A stretch of DNA of 64,000 nucleotides from Pseudonocardia autotrophica (GTDB lineage Bacteria; Actinomycetota; Actinomycetes; Mycobacteriales; Pseudonocardiaceae), in the NCBI RefSeq assembly GCF_000717175.1, contig NZ_JNYD01000013.1, forward strand, positions 173,402 through 237,401. The letters are read 5' to 3'. This document shows, piece after piece, positions 17,414-27,371 of the stretch. The notes beneath the pieces are model-generated. The model had not been told where the DNA came from. It saw only the letters and a program-made list of their open reading frames with translations, and made no database searches. Positions within the stretch are counted from its first letter, which is position 1; each line of letters begins with the position of its first letter. The position numbers and the translations under genes are program-made.

Positions 17414-18544
17414 ATGGAGTTCGGCTTCCTGACCCAGGGCTACCTGCCCGCCGACCGCCGCACCGACCGGGACGCGGAGCACCGCGTGCTCATGGACGAC
17501 CTGGAGCTGTGCCTGGCCGCGGAGCAGGCCGGGTTCAAGTACATCTGGATCTCCGAGCACCACTTCCTCGACGAGTACAGCCACATCTCGTCGAACGACG
17601 TGTTCCTCGGCGCCCTGGGGGCGCTCACCACCCGCGCCCACGTGGGCTCGGGGATCTTCAACCCGCTGCCGCGCGTGCACCACCCCGCGGTGGTGGCGGA
17701 GCGGGTCGCGATGCTCGACCACCTCACCGAGGGGCGCTTCGAGTTCGGCGTCGGTCGCGGCGCCGGCAGCCACGAGGTGAAGGGCTTCCACACCGGCGTC
17801 ACGGACGTGAACGAGACCAAGGACATCTTCTTCGAGACGGTGCCCGAGTTCGCGAAGATGTGGATGCAGGACGAGTACCCCGGCTTCTCCGGCAAGTACT
17901 GGGACATGCCGGCGCGGCGGGTCCTGCCCAAGCCGTACGGGCCGCTGCACCCGCCGATCTGGTACGCCGCGGGCAACACCTCCAGCTTCGAGATGTGCGG
18001 CCGCCGCGGCATGGGCGCGCTCGGCTTCTCCCTCGACGAGATCCCGAGGACCGAGGTGGCGATCAAGGCCTACAAGGACGCCGTCGCCCGCTGCGACGAC
18101 CCGATCGGCGCCTGGGTCAACGACAACCTCATCGTGGCCAACGGCTTCAACTCGATCGCCGAGGACCGGGAGACCGCGCGCCGCGACTTCCTGAACGGCG
18201 GCAACCACTACCAGATGTCGCAGGTCTTCCGGTACCACGACACCTTCCCGCGGCCGGAGGGCTTCCCGGTGTGGCCGGAGGTGCTCCCCGAGCTCACCGA
18301 GGAGGCCCTCGACGGGTTCCTCGAGCTGGGCGCGGCGATCGTCGGCGACCCCGACGACGTGATCGCCCAGCTGCGCCGCTGGGAGGCCACCGGGGCCGAC
18401 CAGTTCCTGATGCTGCGCGGCGTGAAGAGCCGCGAGGAGACGCTGCGCATGATCAAGCTGATGGGCGACCACGTCATCCCGAAGTTCGACACCGAGACCG
18501 AGCACCGCACCACCCGCCAGCGCCGGGCGGCCGCCGGCGGATGA
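17414..18544 (+). CDS. LLM-class flavin-dependent oxidoreductase
   Basis: Luciferase-like monooxygenase fold, 376 residues, beginning MEFGFLTQGYLP. ISEHHFLDEYSH, RVHHPAVVAERVAMLDHLTEGRFEFGVGRG and the late GDPDDVIAQLRRWEATGADQ are characteristic of bacterial LLM oxidoreductases using FMN or F420. It follows the hydrolase gene in an operon and ends in a 15-bp hairpin. With the divergent SDR the set resembles alcohol-to-ketone-to-ester degradation (SDR, Baeyer-Villiger-type LLM, esterase); this pathway is inferred, and the compound is unknown. Confidence 0.87.
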   Translation: MEFGFLTQGYLPADRRTDRDAEHRVLMDDLELCLAAEQAGFKYIWISEHHFLDEYSHISSNDVFLGALGALTTRAHVGSGIFNPLPRVHHPAVVAERVAMLDHLTEGRFEFGVGRGAGSHEVKGFHTGVTDVNETKDIFFETVPEFAKMWMQDEYPGFSGKYWDMPARRVLPKPYGPLHPPIWYAAGNTSSFEMCGRRGMGALGFSLDEIPRTEVAIKAYKDAVARCDDPIGAWVNDNLIVANGFNSIAEDRETARRDFLNGGNHYQMSQVFRYHDTFPRPEGFPVWPEVLPELTEEALDGFLELGAAIVGDPDDVIAQLRRWEATGADQFLMLRGVKSREETLRMIKLMGDHVIPKFDTETEHRTTRQRRAAAGG

Positions 18545-18559
18545 TCCCCGCGCCCTGGC

Positions 18560-18595
18560 CGAACGGTCGTCAGGCCTTGCCCTGACGACCGTTCG
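18560..18595 (+). terminator. 15-bp hairpin terminator
   Basis: Perfect stem CGAACGGTCGTCAGG (18560-18574) with its complement at 18581-18595 and a 6-nt loop, 15 nt after the LLM gene stop. Confidence 0.75.
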
Positions 18596-18641
18596 ACAGG
18601 CAGGGTCGAGAAGATCGGGGGCATGCCGACGAGGAGGTCGG

Positions 18642-18953
18642 ATGGTGCAGGTGTCGTCCACAGGCGTGGTCGTGCAAGGCCGGCAGCGGCCGGGTCCGGC
18701 GCGCTGGAGCCCGGAGGGCCAGCGGCTGATCCGCCGGGCCCGGGAGCGGCTCCTGTCCGGCCCCGGTGATCCCGGCGCCCCGGCGGCGTCGGAGGGGCTG
18801 GTCCGCCCCGAGATCGCCGCGTCCTGGCGGCGCTCGCTGCTCTCCGGCGTGGACCCCGGCCGGATGCCGACCGGTCCGGCCGACCCGGACCGCTCCGGCA
18901 CGCCGCGGCTGCTGCGCGCGGCCGAGCCGGTGCTGGACCGGCTCGTGGCGCAG
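18642..18953 (+). pseudogene. N-terminal remnant of a GAF-type transcriptional activator
   Basis: About 104 codons encode the start of an acetoin/glycerol-type GAF-HTH activator: [37 protein letters not shown], then [15 protein letters not shown]. In the family this leads directly into a GAF domain of several hundred residues; here recognisable homology stops at 18953, exactly where the proS promoter begins, and the frame then runs into proS sequence. A GAGGAGG lies near the ATG. The simplest view is deletion of the 3' part, leaving a decayed gene; expression as a short protein cannot be excluded. Confidence 0.6.
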
Positions 18954-18959
18954 TACCCT
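18954..18959 (+). promoter_or_regulatory. -10 hexamer, leaderless proS promoter
   Basis: TACCCT ends 7 nt before the GTG of proS and adjoins the last codon of the truncated regulator. Confidence 0.5.
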
Positions 18960-18966
18960 GCTCAGC

Positions 18967-20709
18967 GTGTTGACCAGGATGTCGTCGCTGTTCCTCCGCA
19001 CCCTCCGCGAGGACCCGGCCGACGCGGAGGTGCCCAGCCACAAGCTGCTGGTCCGCGCGGGCTACGTCCGCCGCGTGGCCCCGGGCGTCTACTCCTGGCT
19101 GCCGCTCGGGCTCAAGGTGCTGCGGCGCGTCGAGAACATCGTGCGCGAGGAGATGGACGCCATGGGCGCCCAGGAGATCCAGTTCCCCGCGCTGCTGCCC
19201 CGCGAGCCCTACGAGGCCACGAACCGCTGGACCGAGTACGGGCCGAACCTGTTCCGGCTCAAGGACCGCAAGGGCGGCGACTACCTGCTCGGCCCCACGC
19301 ACGAGGAGCTGTTCACGCTCGCGGTGAAGGGCGAGTACTCGTCGTACAAGGACTACCCGGTCATCCTGTACCAGATCCAGACCAAGTACCGGGACGAGGA
19401 GCGCCCCCGCGCGGGCATCCTGCGCGGCCGCGAGTTCCTCATGAAGGACTCGTACTCCTTCGACCTGTCGGACGAGGGGCTCTCCGAGTCGTACGCCAAG
19501 CACCGCAAGGCGTACATCACGATCTTCGACCGGCTCGGGCTGAAGTACGTGATCGTCGCCGCGACCTCGGGCGCGATGGGCGGGTCGGCGTCGGAGGAGT
19601 TCCTGGCCGAGTCGGAGACCGGCGAGGACACCTTCGTGCGCGGCCCCGGCGGGTACGCGGCGAACGTCGAGGCCGTCACCACGCCCGCGCCGCCCGCGCT
19701 GCCGGTCGAGGACAAGCCCGCCGCCGTCGTCCACCACACGCCGGACACCCCGACGATCGAGACGCTCGTCGACTTCCTCAACGCGCACACGGACCGCAAG
19801 TTCACCGCGGCGGACACGCTGAAGAACGTGCTGGTCAAGACGAAGCAGCCCGGCGCGACCGAGTGGGAGCTGCTGGGGATCGGCGTGCCCGGGGACCGCG
19901 AGGTCGACATGAAGCGCCTCGAGGCCTCGCTGGAGCCGGCCGAGGTGGCGCTGCTGGAGGAGAAGGACTTCGCGGCCAACCCGTTCCTGGTCAAGGGCTA
20001 CATCGGCCCGGAGTCGCTGCAGACCAACGGCGTGCGGTACCTGGTCGACCCGCGGATCGTCACCGGCACGGCCTGGGTGACGGGCGCGGACAAGCTCGAC
20101 CACCACGTCGTCGACCTCGTGGCGGGCCGGGACTTCACCCCGGACGGCACCATCGAGGCCGCCGAGGTCCGCGCCGGCGACCCCTCGCCGGACGGCACCG
20201 GGGTGCTGGAGGCCGCGCGCGGCATCGAGATCGGGCACATCTTCCAGCTCGGCCGCAAGTACGCCGACGCCTTCGCCCTCGACGCCCTCGGCCCGGACTC
20301 CAAGCCCGTCCGGATCACGATGGGCTCCTACGGGATCGGCGTCTCGCGGCTGGTCGCGGCGATCGCCGAGCAGAGCCACGACGAGTCCGGCCTGGTCTGG
20401 CCGCGGGCGGTGTCCCCGTTCGACGTGCACGTCGTGGTGGCCGGCAAGAGCGCGGAGCTGCTCGAGGGCGGCGAGGCCGTGGCCGCCGAGCTCGAGGCCG
20501 CGGGCCTGCAGGTCATTCTCGACGACCGCAAGGCCAGCCCGGGCGTCAAGTTCGCCGACGCCGAGCTGATCGGCGTGCCCACGATCGTCGTCGTGGGGCG
20601 GGGCCTGGCCGAGGGGAAGCTCGAGGTCAAGGACCGCCGCACCGGCGAGCGCTCGGAGATCGCCCGCGAGGGTGCCGGCGAGGCGTTGGCCGCCCTGGTG
20701 CGCGGCTGA
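18967..20709 (+). CDS. proS: Prolyl-tRNA synthetase
   Basis: Class II synthetase, 580 residues, of the bacterial type with an editing insert. It begins [21 protein letters not shown]; motif 1 is around [18 protein letters not shown], motif 2 is [21 protein letters not shown], and the catalytic domain resumes at [14 protein letters not shown] with motif 3 [12 protein letters not shown]. The INS editing domain fills about 225-410, and an anticodon-binding domain ends the protein. GTG 18967 is supported by homology and by TACCCT 7 nt upstream. The position before rimP-nusA agrees with other actinobacteria, although accessory genes intervene here. Confidence 0.96.
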   Translation: MLTRMSSLFLRTLREDPADAEVPSHKLLVRAGYVRRVAPGVYSWLPLGLKVLRRVENIVREEMDAMGAQEIQFPALLPREPYEATNRWTEYGPNLFRLKDRKGGDYLLGPTHEELFTLAVKGEYSSYKDYPVILYQIQTKYRDEERPRAGILRGREFLMKDSYSFDLSDEGLSESYAKHRKAYITIFDRLGLKYVIVAATSGAMGGSASEEFLAESETGEDTFVRGPGGYAANVEAVTTPAPPALPVEDKPAAVVHHTPDTPTIETLVDFLNAHTDRKFTAADTLKNVLVKTKQPGATEWELLGIGVPGDREVDMKRLEASLEPAEVALLEEKDFAANPFLVKGYIGPESLQTNGVRYLVDPRIVTGTAWVTGADKLDHHVVDLVAGRDFTPDGTIEAAEVRAGDPSPDGTGVLEAARGIEIGHIFQLGRKYADAFALDALGPDSKPVRITMGSYGIGVSRLVAAIAEQSHDESGLVWPRAVSPFDVHVVVAGKSAELLEGGEAVAAELEAAGLQVILDDRKASPGVKFADAELIGVPTIVVVGRGLAEGKLEVKDRRTGERSEIAREGAGEALAALVRG

Positions 20710-20775
20710 ACCCCTGTGGGTGGCGGCAGTCGCTCTCGCGGCCGTCGCCCGCTCGAGGGCCTGTGATCGTCTTCA

Positions 20776-20794
20776 TTAGGTAAGGCTCACCTAT
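20776..20794 (+). promoter_or_regulatory. IdeR/DtxR iron box before fprA
   Basis: TTAGGTAAGGCTCACCTAT matches the 19-bp IdeR consensus TTAGGTTAGGCTAACCTAA at 16 positions. It lies 47 nt before the fprA start and just upstream of TACGGT (20801-20806), a plausible -10, so iron-bound IdeR would repress the gene. Confidence 0.8.
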
Positions 20795-20840
20795 CTTCGC
20801 TACGGTGGAACCGATCGATTCCGCGAGCGAAGGAGTGGGC

Positions 20841-22199
20841 ATGACGCGGGCGCTGCGGGTGGCCGTCATCGGGGCCGGTCCGGCCGGGATCTACGCGGCC
20901 GACACGCTGATGAAATCCGGCACGCCCTGCACCGTCGACCTGTTCGACCGGCTGCCCGCGCCCTTCGGCCTGGTCCGCTACGGGGTCGCGCCGGACCACC
21001 CGCGGATCAAGCAGATCGTGCACGCGCTGCACCGGGTGCTCGACAACCCGTCGGCCCGGCTGTTCGGCAACGTCGCCTACGGGCGCGACCTGCTGCTCGC
21101 CGACGTCCGCACCCTGTACGACGCCGTCGTGGTCGCCACCGGCTGCGAGCGGGACCGCGACCTCGACATCCCCGGCATCGACCTGCCCGGCAGCCACGGC
21201 GCCGCCGAGTTCGTGAAGTGGTTCGACGGGCACCCGGACGTCCCGCGCGACTGGTCGCTCGAGGCCCGGCACGTCGGCGTGATCGGGGCCGGCAACGTCG
21301 CGCTCGACGTCGCGCGGGTGCTGGCCAAACAGGCCGAGGACATGCTCGTCACCGAGATCCCCGACAACGTGCACCGCGGGCTCGCGGCGAACCGGGCCAC
21401 GGACGTGCACGTCTTCGCCCGCCGCGGCCTCGCCCAGGCCCGCTTCACGCCGATGGAGCTGCGCGAGCTGGACCACGTCCCCGGCGTGGAGGTCGTCGTC
21501 GACCCGGAGGACGTCGAATTCGACGACGGGTCGCTCGCCGCCCTGCGCGAGAGCAGGCAGACGCAGATGGTCGTGAAGACCTTGCAGGACTGGGCGTTGC
21601 GCGACCGCCGCCCGGCCGACGATCCCGCGCTGCGCCGGCTGCACCTGCACTTCCTGGCCGCGCCGGTCGCGGTCCTCGGCACCGATCGCGTCACCGGGCT
21701 GCGCACCGAGCGGATGGAGCTCGACGGCGGTGGCGGCGTCCGCGGCACCGGTGTCTTCACCGACCATCCGCTGCAGGCCCTCTACCGGGCCGTCGGGTAC
21801 ATCGGCTCGGAGCTGCCCGAGCTGCCGTTCGACGCGCTGTCCGGCACGCTGCCGCACGCCGCGGGCCGGGTCCTGGACTTCGACGGCCAGCAGGTACCGG
21901 GGGTGTACGCGTGCGGCTGGATCAAGCGCGGCCCCGTCGGGCTCATCGGGCACACCAAGGGCTGCGCGCTGGAGACCGTGGGCAGCCTCCTGGCCGACGC
22001 CGCGGACCTCGACCCGGCCCCCGTGCCGGACCCGGCCGCCGTCGTCGAGCTGCTGGAGGAGCGCGGCGTTCGCTACACGACGTGGGACGGCTGGCTGCAG
22101 CTGGACAAGCACGAGCGCGGGCTCGGCGAGGAGCGCGGCCGCGAGCGGATCAAGGTCGTGCCGCGTGCGGAGATGGTGGAGCTGTCGCAGGTGGGCTGA
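20841..22199 (+). CDS. fprA: Ferredoxin-NADP reductase, adrenodoxin reductase type
   Basis: FAD enzyme passing electrons between NADPH and ferredoxin, 452 residues, similar in length and motifs to M. tuberculosis FprA. Visible are FAD-binding VIGAGPAGIYAADTL (about 8-22), LPAPFGLVRYGVAPDHPRIK, NADP-binding VIGAGNVALDVARVL near 150, and the C-terminal GWIKRGPVGLIGHTKGCA. ATG 20841 follows AAGGAG at 5 nt. The iron box upstream implies induction in iron starvation, when reductant for siderophore iron release or Fe-S repair would be needed. It converges on the kinase gene with a 1-nt gap. Confidence 0.92.
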   Translation: MTRALRVAVIGAGPAGIYAADTLMKSGTPCTVDLFDRLPAPFGLVRYGVAPDHPRIKQIVHALHRVLDNPSARLFGNVAYGRDLLLADVRTLYDAVVVATGCERDRDLDIPGIDLPGSHGAAEFVKWFDGHPDVPRDWSLEARHVGVIGAGNVALDVARVLAKQAEDMLVTEIPDNVHRGLAANRATDVHVFARRGLAQARFTPMELRELDHVPGVEVVVDPEDVEFDDGSLAALRESRQTQMVVKTLQDWALRDRRPADDPALRRLHLHFLAAPVAVLGTDRVTGLRTERMELDGGGGVRGTGVFTDHPLQALYRAVGYIGSELPELPFDALSGTLPHAAGRVLDFDGQQVPGVYACGWIKRGPVGLIGHTKGCALETVGSLLADAADLDPAPVPDPAAVVELLEERGVRYTTWDGWLQLDKHERGLGEERGRERIKVVPRAEMVELSQVG

Positions 22200-22200
22200 G

Positions 22201-23931
<1,731 letters not shown>

Positions 23932-24060
23932 CGTGCCCCCTCACACCCCGCGGTCGCGTCACGGTAGCCGCCGCGGGACCCGGACCGGCCCGTCCGAGAT
24001 CGGACCGTCACCACCGCACGCGATCTCGGGCGGACGCGCGGCGGTGTTACCGGGACGGAC

Positions 24061-25041
24061 TCATCGGGGGAGGGCGGCGCTGCCGATGACGTCCTCGACG
24101 GTCGACGGCGGGACAAACGGCGGCGTCGCCGGACCGCCGGTGGTGTCGGCGTTCGCGACCAGCAGCGCGGTGCCGCCCGCCACCGGCACGGCGAGCACCT
24201 GGGTGCGGCCGCCGGTGGCGAGGCAGCCGTCGTCGACCGGGGTGGTGGAGACGGCCTCGACGACGACCCCGGTCGCGTCGCCGATCTCCACCGTGCGGGG
24301 CTCGCTCAGCGTCACGCGTGGGCCCTGGCCCGCGGTGCTGGTGTAGAAGGAGCGGCCGAACTCGGCGGCGAAGCGTCGCGCGAGGGTCGCCGGGTCGTCG
24401 GGCGCCTGGACGAGCGCGCTGGTGGCGGTACCGCGCTTGTAGGGGTCGCCGCGGCAGACGTAGCCGGGCGCGTCCGCGCCGCCGGTGAAGGCGACGCCGA
24501 GGCCGCGGGCGGCGACGTCGTCGAGCGGCGTCCAGTCGCCGGGCACGGCATAGGTGAGGTAGGGCGTGTCGACGGGCCGGTAGCCCGCCGGGACGATCGG
24601 GCCGGAGAGCGCGGTGACGAGGAACCAGGCGCCGCCGCCGATCGCGGCGAGGGCGAGGACGATCACGGCGGACAGACCGGCGATCCAGCGGCCGGTGCGC
24701 TGTTGCCGCTGCTCGACGGCCGGTGGGGTCCAGGACGGCGGTGTGCCGTGGCCGGGCGGCGGGCCCCAGGGCTGCTCGCCCGGGATCTCGGGCTCGCCCT
24801 CCCGCCCGGGGACGGCGGGGTAGCGCTGGCCGGGGTAGTGGGGGGCGTCGGAGGCGGCGAGCGGTGGGCGGCCGGTCGGCGTGGCGTCGGCGGTGGGGAC
24901 GCCGGTCTGCGTCGGTGGGGCCGGGGCGGTCGTGGCGGCGTCGCCGGGAGCCTTCGGGGTCTCCTCGGCATCCGGGGCAGTGGTGGGCTCCGGGGTGTCC
25001 GCGGGCTGGCGGGGCTCGTCCGACCCGTCCGGTCTGTCCAC
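24061..25041 (-). CDS. Single-pass membrane protein, unknown function
   Basis: 326 residues. The first 115 are Pro/Thr/Ala rich and presumably cytosolic; a helix at about 118-141 (WIAGLSAVIVLALAAIGGGAWFLV) follows. The exterior domain has VDTPYLTYAVPGDWTPL, two Cys (YVCRGD, DGCLA) and ends STVEDVIGSAALPR. GTG 25041 is supported by TAGTCT 7 nt upstream. It follows the receptor kinase region on the same strand with similar topology, and its Thr-rich inner tail could be a kinase substrate; that is inference only. No family was recognised. Confidence 0.65.
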   Translation of the reverse strand: MDRPDGSDEPRQPADTPEPTTAPDAEETPKAPGDAATTAPAPPTQTGVPTADATPTGRPPLAASDAPHYPGQRYPAVPGREGEPEIPGEQPWGPPPGHGTPPSWTPPAVEQRQQRTGRWIAGLSAVIVLALAAIGGGAWFLVTALSGPIVPAGYRPVDTPYLTYAVPGDWTPLDDVAARGLGVAFTGGADAPGYVCRGDPYKRGTATSALVQAPDDPATLARRFAAEFGRSFYTSTAGQGPRVTLSEPRTVEIGDATGVVVEAVSTTPVDDGCLATGGRTQVLAVPVAGGTALLVANADTTGGPATPPFVPPSTVEDVIGSAALPR

Positions 25042-25048
25042 GCCGCGG

Positions 25049-25054
25049 AGACTA
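25049..25054 (-). promoter_or_regulatory. -10 hexamer, leaderless promoter
   Basis: TAGTCT on the minus strand, 7 nt before the GTG of the membrane protein gene. Confidence 0.45.
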
Positions 25055-25076
25055 GCGCGGGCGCGCGCGGCTGATC

Positions 25077-25439
25077 ATGATGGCGGCCGTGGCCGGGGTG
25101 TGGTGTCCTTCCGGCGTGGACGTGGTGGAGGTGCTGCGGCGGCGGATGCCCTGGCTGCTCTGGGCGATCCCGGCGGTCGGGTTGCTGGCGGCCCTCGTCC
25201 TGGTCCTCGGCGGCGCCTACACCGCGGCCGGGGTCGTGGCCGCCGCGGCGCTGCTCATGGTGGAGCCGTTGCGCCGCATCACCGTCGCCCACCTTCCCGT
25301 TGACCTCGACGAGGACGAGATCGACGAGATCCGCGAGGTCAAGCTGCGCCAGGGCGAGGTCGCGGCGATCCACCGGCTCCGCGAGCTGCGCCCCGCCACC
25401 GGCCTCGCCGCCGCCGTCCGCACCGTCCGCGACCTCTGA
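25077..25439 (+). CDS. Small membrane protein with L7/L12-like tail
   Basis: About 120 residues (107 if GTG 25116 is the start, which follows TTCCGGC rather than a good ribosome site). Two hydrophobic helices, at about 27-45 and 48-62, precede a cytosolic tail. The tail reads EIREVKLRQGEVAAIHRLRELRPATGLAAAVRTV, which follows the spacing of the ribosomal bL12 C-terminal helix (a repeated I/V-K-x-LRE-x-TGL pattern). The resemblance suggests a protein-docking role but is only pattern-based. It converges on yjbQ with a 12-nt gap. Confidence 0.6.
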   Translation: MMAAVAGVWCPSGVDVVEVLRRRMPWLLWAIPAVGLLAALVLVLGGAYTAAGVVAAAALLMVEPLRRITVAHLPVDLDEDEIDEIREVKLRQGEVAAIHRLRELRPATGLAAAVRTVRDL

Positions 25440-25451
25440 CCGCCCGCCCCG

Positions 25452-25862
25452 TCATCCGGGCAGGAACGACAGCCGGACCGAGCGCACGGCGTTGTCGACG
25501 TTCGTGTCCACCAGGCACACCGACTGCCAGGTGCCGAGCGCGAGCTCGCCGTCGATCACGGGCACGGACATCGAGGGCGCGACGATCGCCGGGAGCACGT
25601 GGTCGCGGCCGTGCCCGCGGCTGCCGTGGCGGTGGGTCCAGCGGTCGTCGGCGGGCAGGAGGTCGCGCAGCGCGGTGAGCAGGTCGGTGTCGCTGCCGGC
25701 ACCGGTCTCGATCACCGCGACGCCCGCGGTGGCGTGCGGCACCCAGACGTTGAGCAGGCCCTCCCGCGCGTCGACGAAGCGCAGGTGGTCGGCGATCCGC
25801 GAGGTCAGGTCGACGACCCGCTCCTCGCCGCCGGTGCGGACCTCGATCAGCTCGGTGTGCAT
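25452..25862 (-). CDS. YjbQ/UPF0047 family protein
   Basis: 136-residue single-domain protein of the YjbQ family (secondary thiamine-phosphate synthase activity has been reported for members). Signatures are GLLNVWVPHATAGVAVIETGAGSDTD, RWTHRHGSRGHGRDHVLPAIVAPS and ELALGTWQSVCLVD. ATG 25862 lies 6 nt after TAGGGT on the minus strand, a leaderless start. Repeat array B occupies the upstream side. Confidence 0.87.
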   Translation of the reverse strand: MHTELIEVRTGGEERVVDLTSRIADHLRFVDAREGLLNVWVPHATAGVAVIETGAGSDTDLLTALRDLLPADDRWTHRHGSRGHGRDHVLPAIVAPSMSVPVIDGELALGTWQSVCLVDTNVDNAVRSVRLSFLPG

Positions 25863-25868
25863 GCCCCG

Positions 25869-25874
25869 ACCCTA
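25869..25874 (-). promoter_or_regulatory. -10 hexamer, leaderless yjbQ promoter
   Basis: TAGGGT on the minus strand ends 6 nt before the ATG at 25862. Confidence 0.5.
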
Positions 25875-25894
25875 GGAGAGCCCCCCACCCGGCC

Positions 25895-26032
25895 CCCCGC
25901 GAGTCGCGCCGTGGCCCCCCGCGAGTCGGGAGTTGCGGCAGCGCGTGTCGGGAGTTCTGGCAGCGCGTGTCGGGAGTTCTGGCAGCGCGTGTCGGGAGTT
26001 CTGGCAGCGCGAGTCGGGAGTTCCGGGACAGC
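25895..26032. repeat. 22-nt repeat array B
   Basis: Six units at exact 22-nt steps, marked by GAGTCG or GTGTCG at 25901, 25923, 25945, 25967, 25989 and 26011; the middle units read CGCGTGTCGGG followed by AGTTCTGGCAG. All have the same direction. It lies between divergent genes and reaches to 16 nt from the promoter of the aminotransferase gene. Confidence 0.88.
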
Positions 26033-26047
26033 GGTCAGCGGCCGTCG

Positions 26048-26053
26048 TAGGGT
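26048..26053 (+). promoter_or_regulatory. -10 hexamer, leaderless promoter
   Basis: TAGGGT ends 6 nt before the GTG at 26060. Confidence 0.5.
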
Positions 26054-26059
26054 CGGGGC

Positions 26060-27076
26060 GTGCGCGACGCGTTCGGACGGATCTTCGACGTGCCCGACGG
26101 CTACCTCAACACCGCGAGCGTGGGGGTCCCGCCGCGCGAGACGGCCGACGCCGTCGACCGCGCCCTCGACGCCTGGCGGCACGGGACCGGCCGGGCGACG
26201 GACTTCGACGGCGTGGTGGCCCGGGCCCGCGCCGCCTTCGGCCGCCTCGTGGGGGTCGGCGCCGACCGGGTCGCCGTCGCGGGTTCGGTGTCCCCGCTGG
26301 TCGGGCTCGTCGCGGCCGCGACCCCGGACGGTGCGCGGGTCCTCGTGGCCGAGGGCGAGTTCAGCAGCGTCAGCTACCCGTTCGCGGTGCAGGGCCGCGG
26401 GATCACGGTCACCGAGGTGCCGCTCGAGGAGCTGGGGGAGCGGGCGCCGGAGGCCGACGTGGTCGCGGTCAGCGTGGTCCAGTCCCTCGACGGCCGGCTG
26501 GCCGACCTCGACGCCCTGCGCGCCGCCCGCGCGTCCGGCACCCGGGTGCTGCTCGACGTCACCCAGGCCGCCGGCTGGACGCCGCTCGACCTCGGCTGGG
26601 CCGACGCCGTCGCGGGCGCCTGCTACAAGTGGCTCCTCGCCCCGCGCGGCGCCGCCTGGATGGCGGTGCACCCGGATCTCGAGCTCGTCCCGCACGCCGC
26701 GAACTGGTATGCGGCCGAGGACCCGTGGGGCAGCACCACCGGGCTGCCGCCGAAGCTGGCCGCCGAGGCGCGCGGACTGGACACCTCGCCCGCCTGGTAC
26801 TGCCACGTCGGTGCCGCGGACTCCCTCGCCTGGCTCGCCGGGCTCGATCTCACCGCGGTCCTTGCCCACTGCGCCGGGCTGGCCGACCGGTTCCGCGCCG
26901 GCCTCGGGCTCCCGCCCGCGGGCTCGGCGATCGTGCACGTGTCCGTGCCCGACGCGGCCCGCCGGCTCGCCGACGCGGGGATCGGCGCGACCGCGCGTGG
27001 CGGCGGCGCCCGGCTCTCCTTCGGCCTCTACAGCACCGACGACGACGTCGCCCGCGCCCTCGCCGCCCTCACCTGA
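26060..27076 (+). CDS. Class V aminotransferase-fold PLP enzyme
   Basis: 338-residue PLP-dependent protein of the class V fold (cysteine desulfurase/kynureninase-like). GYLNTASVGVPP opens the domain, LLDVTQAAGWTPLDL carries the cofactor-ring Asp and Gln, and CYKWLLAPRGAAW contains the predicted PLP lysine. There is no catalytic Cys loop of IscS/SufS type, so desulfurase activity is unlikely; the substrate is unknown. It is a single gene bracketed by repeat arrays B and C, which suggests insertion or repeated remodelling of this interval. Confidence 0.83.
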   Translation: MRDAFGRIFDVPDGYLNTASVGVPPRETADAVDRALDAWRHGTGRATDFDGVVARARAAFGRLVGVGADRVAVAGSVSPLVGLVAAATPDGARVLVAEGEFSSVSYPFAVQGRGITVTEVPLEELGERAPEADVVAVSVVQSLDGRLADLDALRAARASGTRVLLDVTQAAGWTPLDLGWADAVAGACYKWLLAPRGAAWMAVHPDLELVPHAANWYAAEDPWGSTTGLPPKLAAEARGLDTSPAWYCHVGAADSLAWLAGLDLTAVLAHCAGLADRFRAGLGLPPAGSAIVHVSVPDAARRLADAGIGATARGGGARLSFGLYSTDDDVARALAALT

Positions 27077-27371
27077 TCCCCGCGAGTCGGCGGTTGTGGG
27101 TCACCGAACCGCACATCCCGGGAGCTCCCGAGAAGTGCAACTCGGTGCCCCGAAACCGCCGATTCGCGGTGCTGGATCTCCCGACTCGCGGTGCCGGATC
27201 TCCCGACTCGCGGTGCCGGATCTCGCGACTCGCGGTGCCGGATCTCGCGACTCGCGCTGCCGGATCTCGCGACTCGCGGTGCCGGATCTCGCGACTCGCG
27301 GTGCCGGATCTCGCGACTCGCGGTGCTGGAGCTCGCGACTCGTGGGGGCGTCAGTGCGACTCGCGGGGTCC
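27077..27371. repeat. 22-nt repeat array C with hairpin core
   Basis: One inverted unit (GAGTCG at 27084), a hairpin core at about 27086-27165 (arms CGGCGGTT/AACCGCCG and CACCGA/TCGGTG around the 10-bp palindrome GGGAGCTCCC), then ten direct units. The direct units are GATTCG at 27161 and GACTCG at 27183, 27205, 27227, 27249, 27271, 27293, 27315, 27337 and 27358; all steps are 22 except the last (21). Units read GATCTCGC followed by GACTCGCGGTGCCG. It fills the gap between convergent genes and sets off both. Confidence 0.9.

Noticed and set aside
15437..18544. Mycofactocin biosynthesis cluster
   Set aside because: Only a dehydrogenase of the mycofactocin-dependent type is present; no mftA-F genes were seen.
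27077..27371. CRISPR array
   Set aside because: Units of 22 nt are contiguous, with no unique spacers of constant length, and there are no cas genes.
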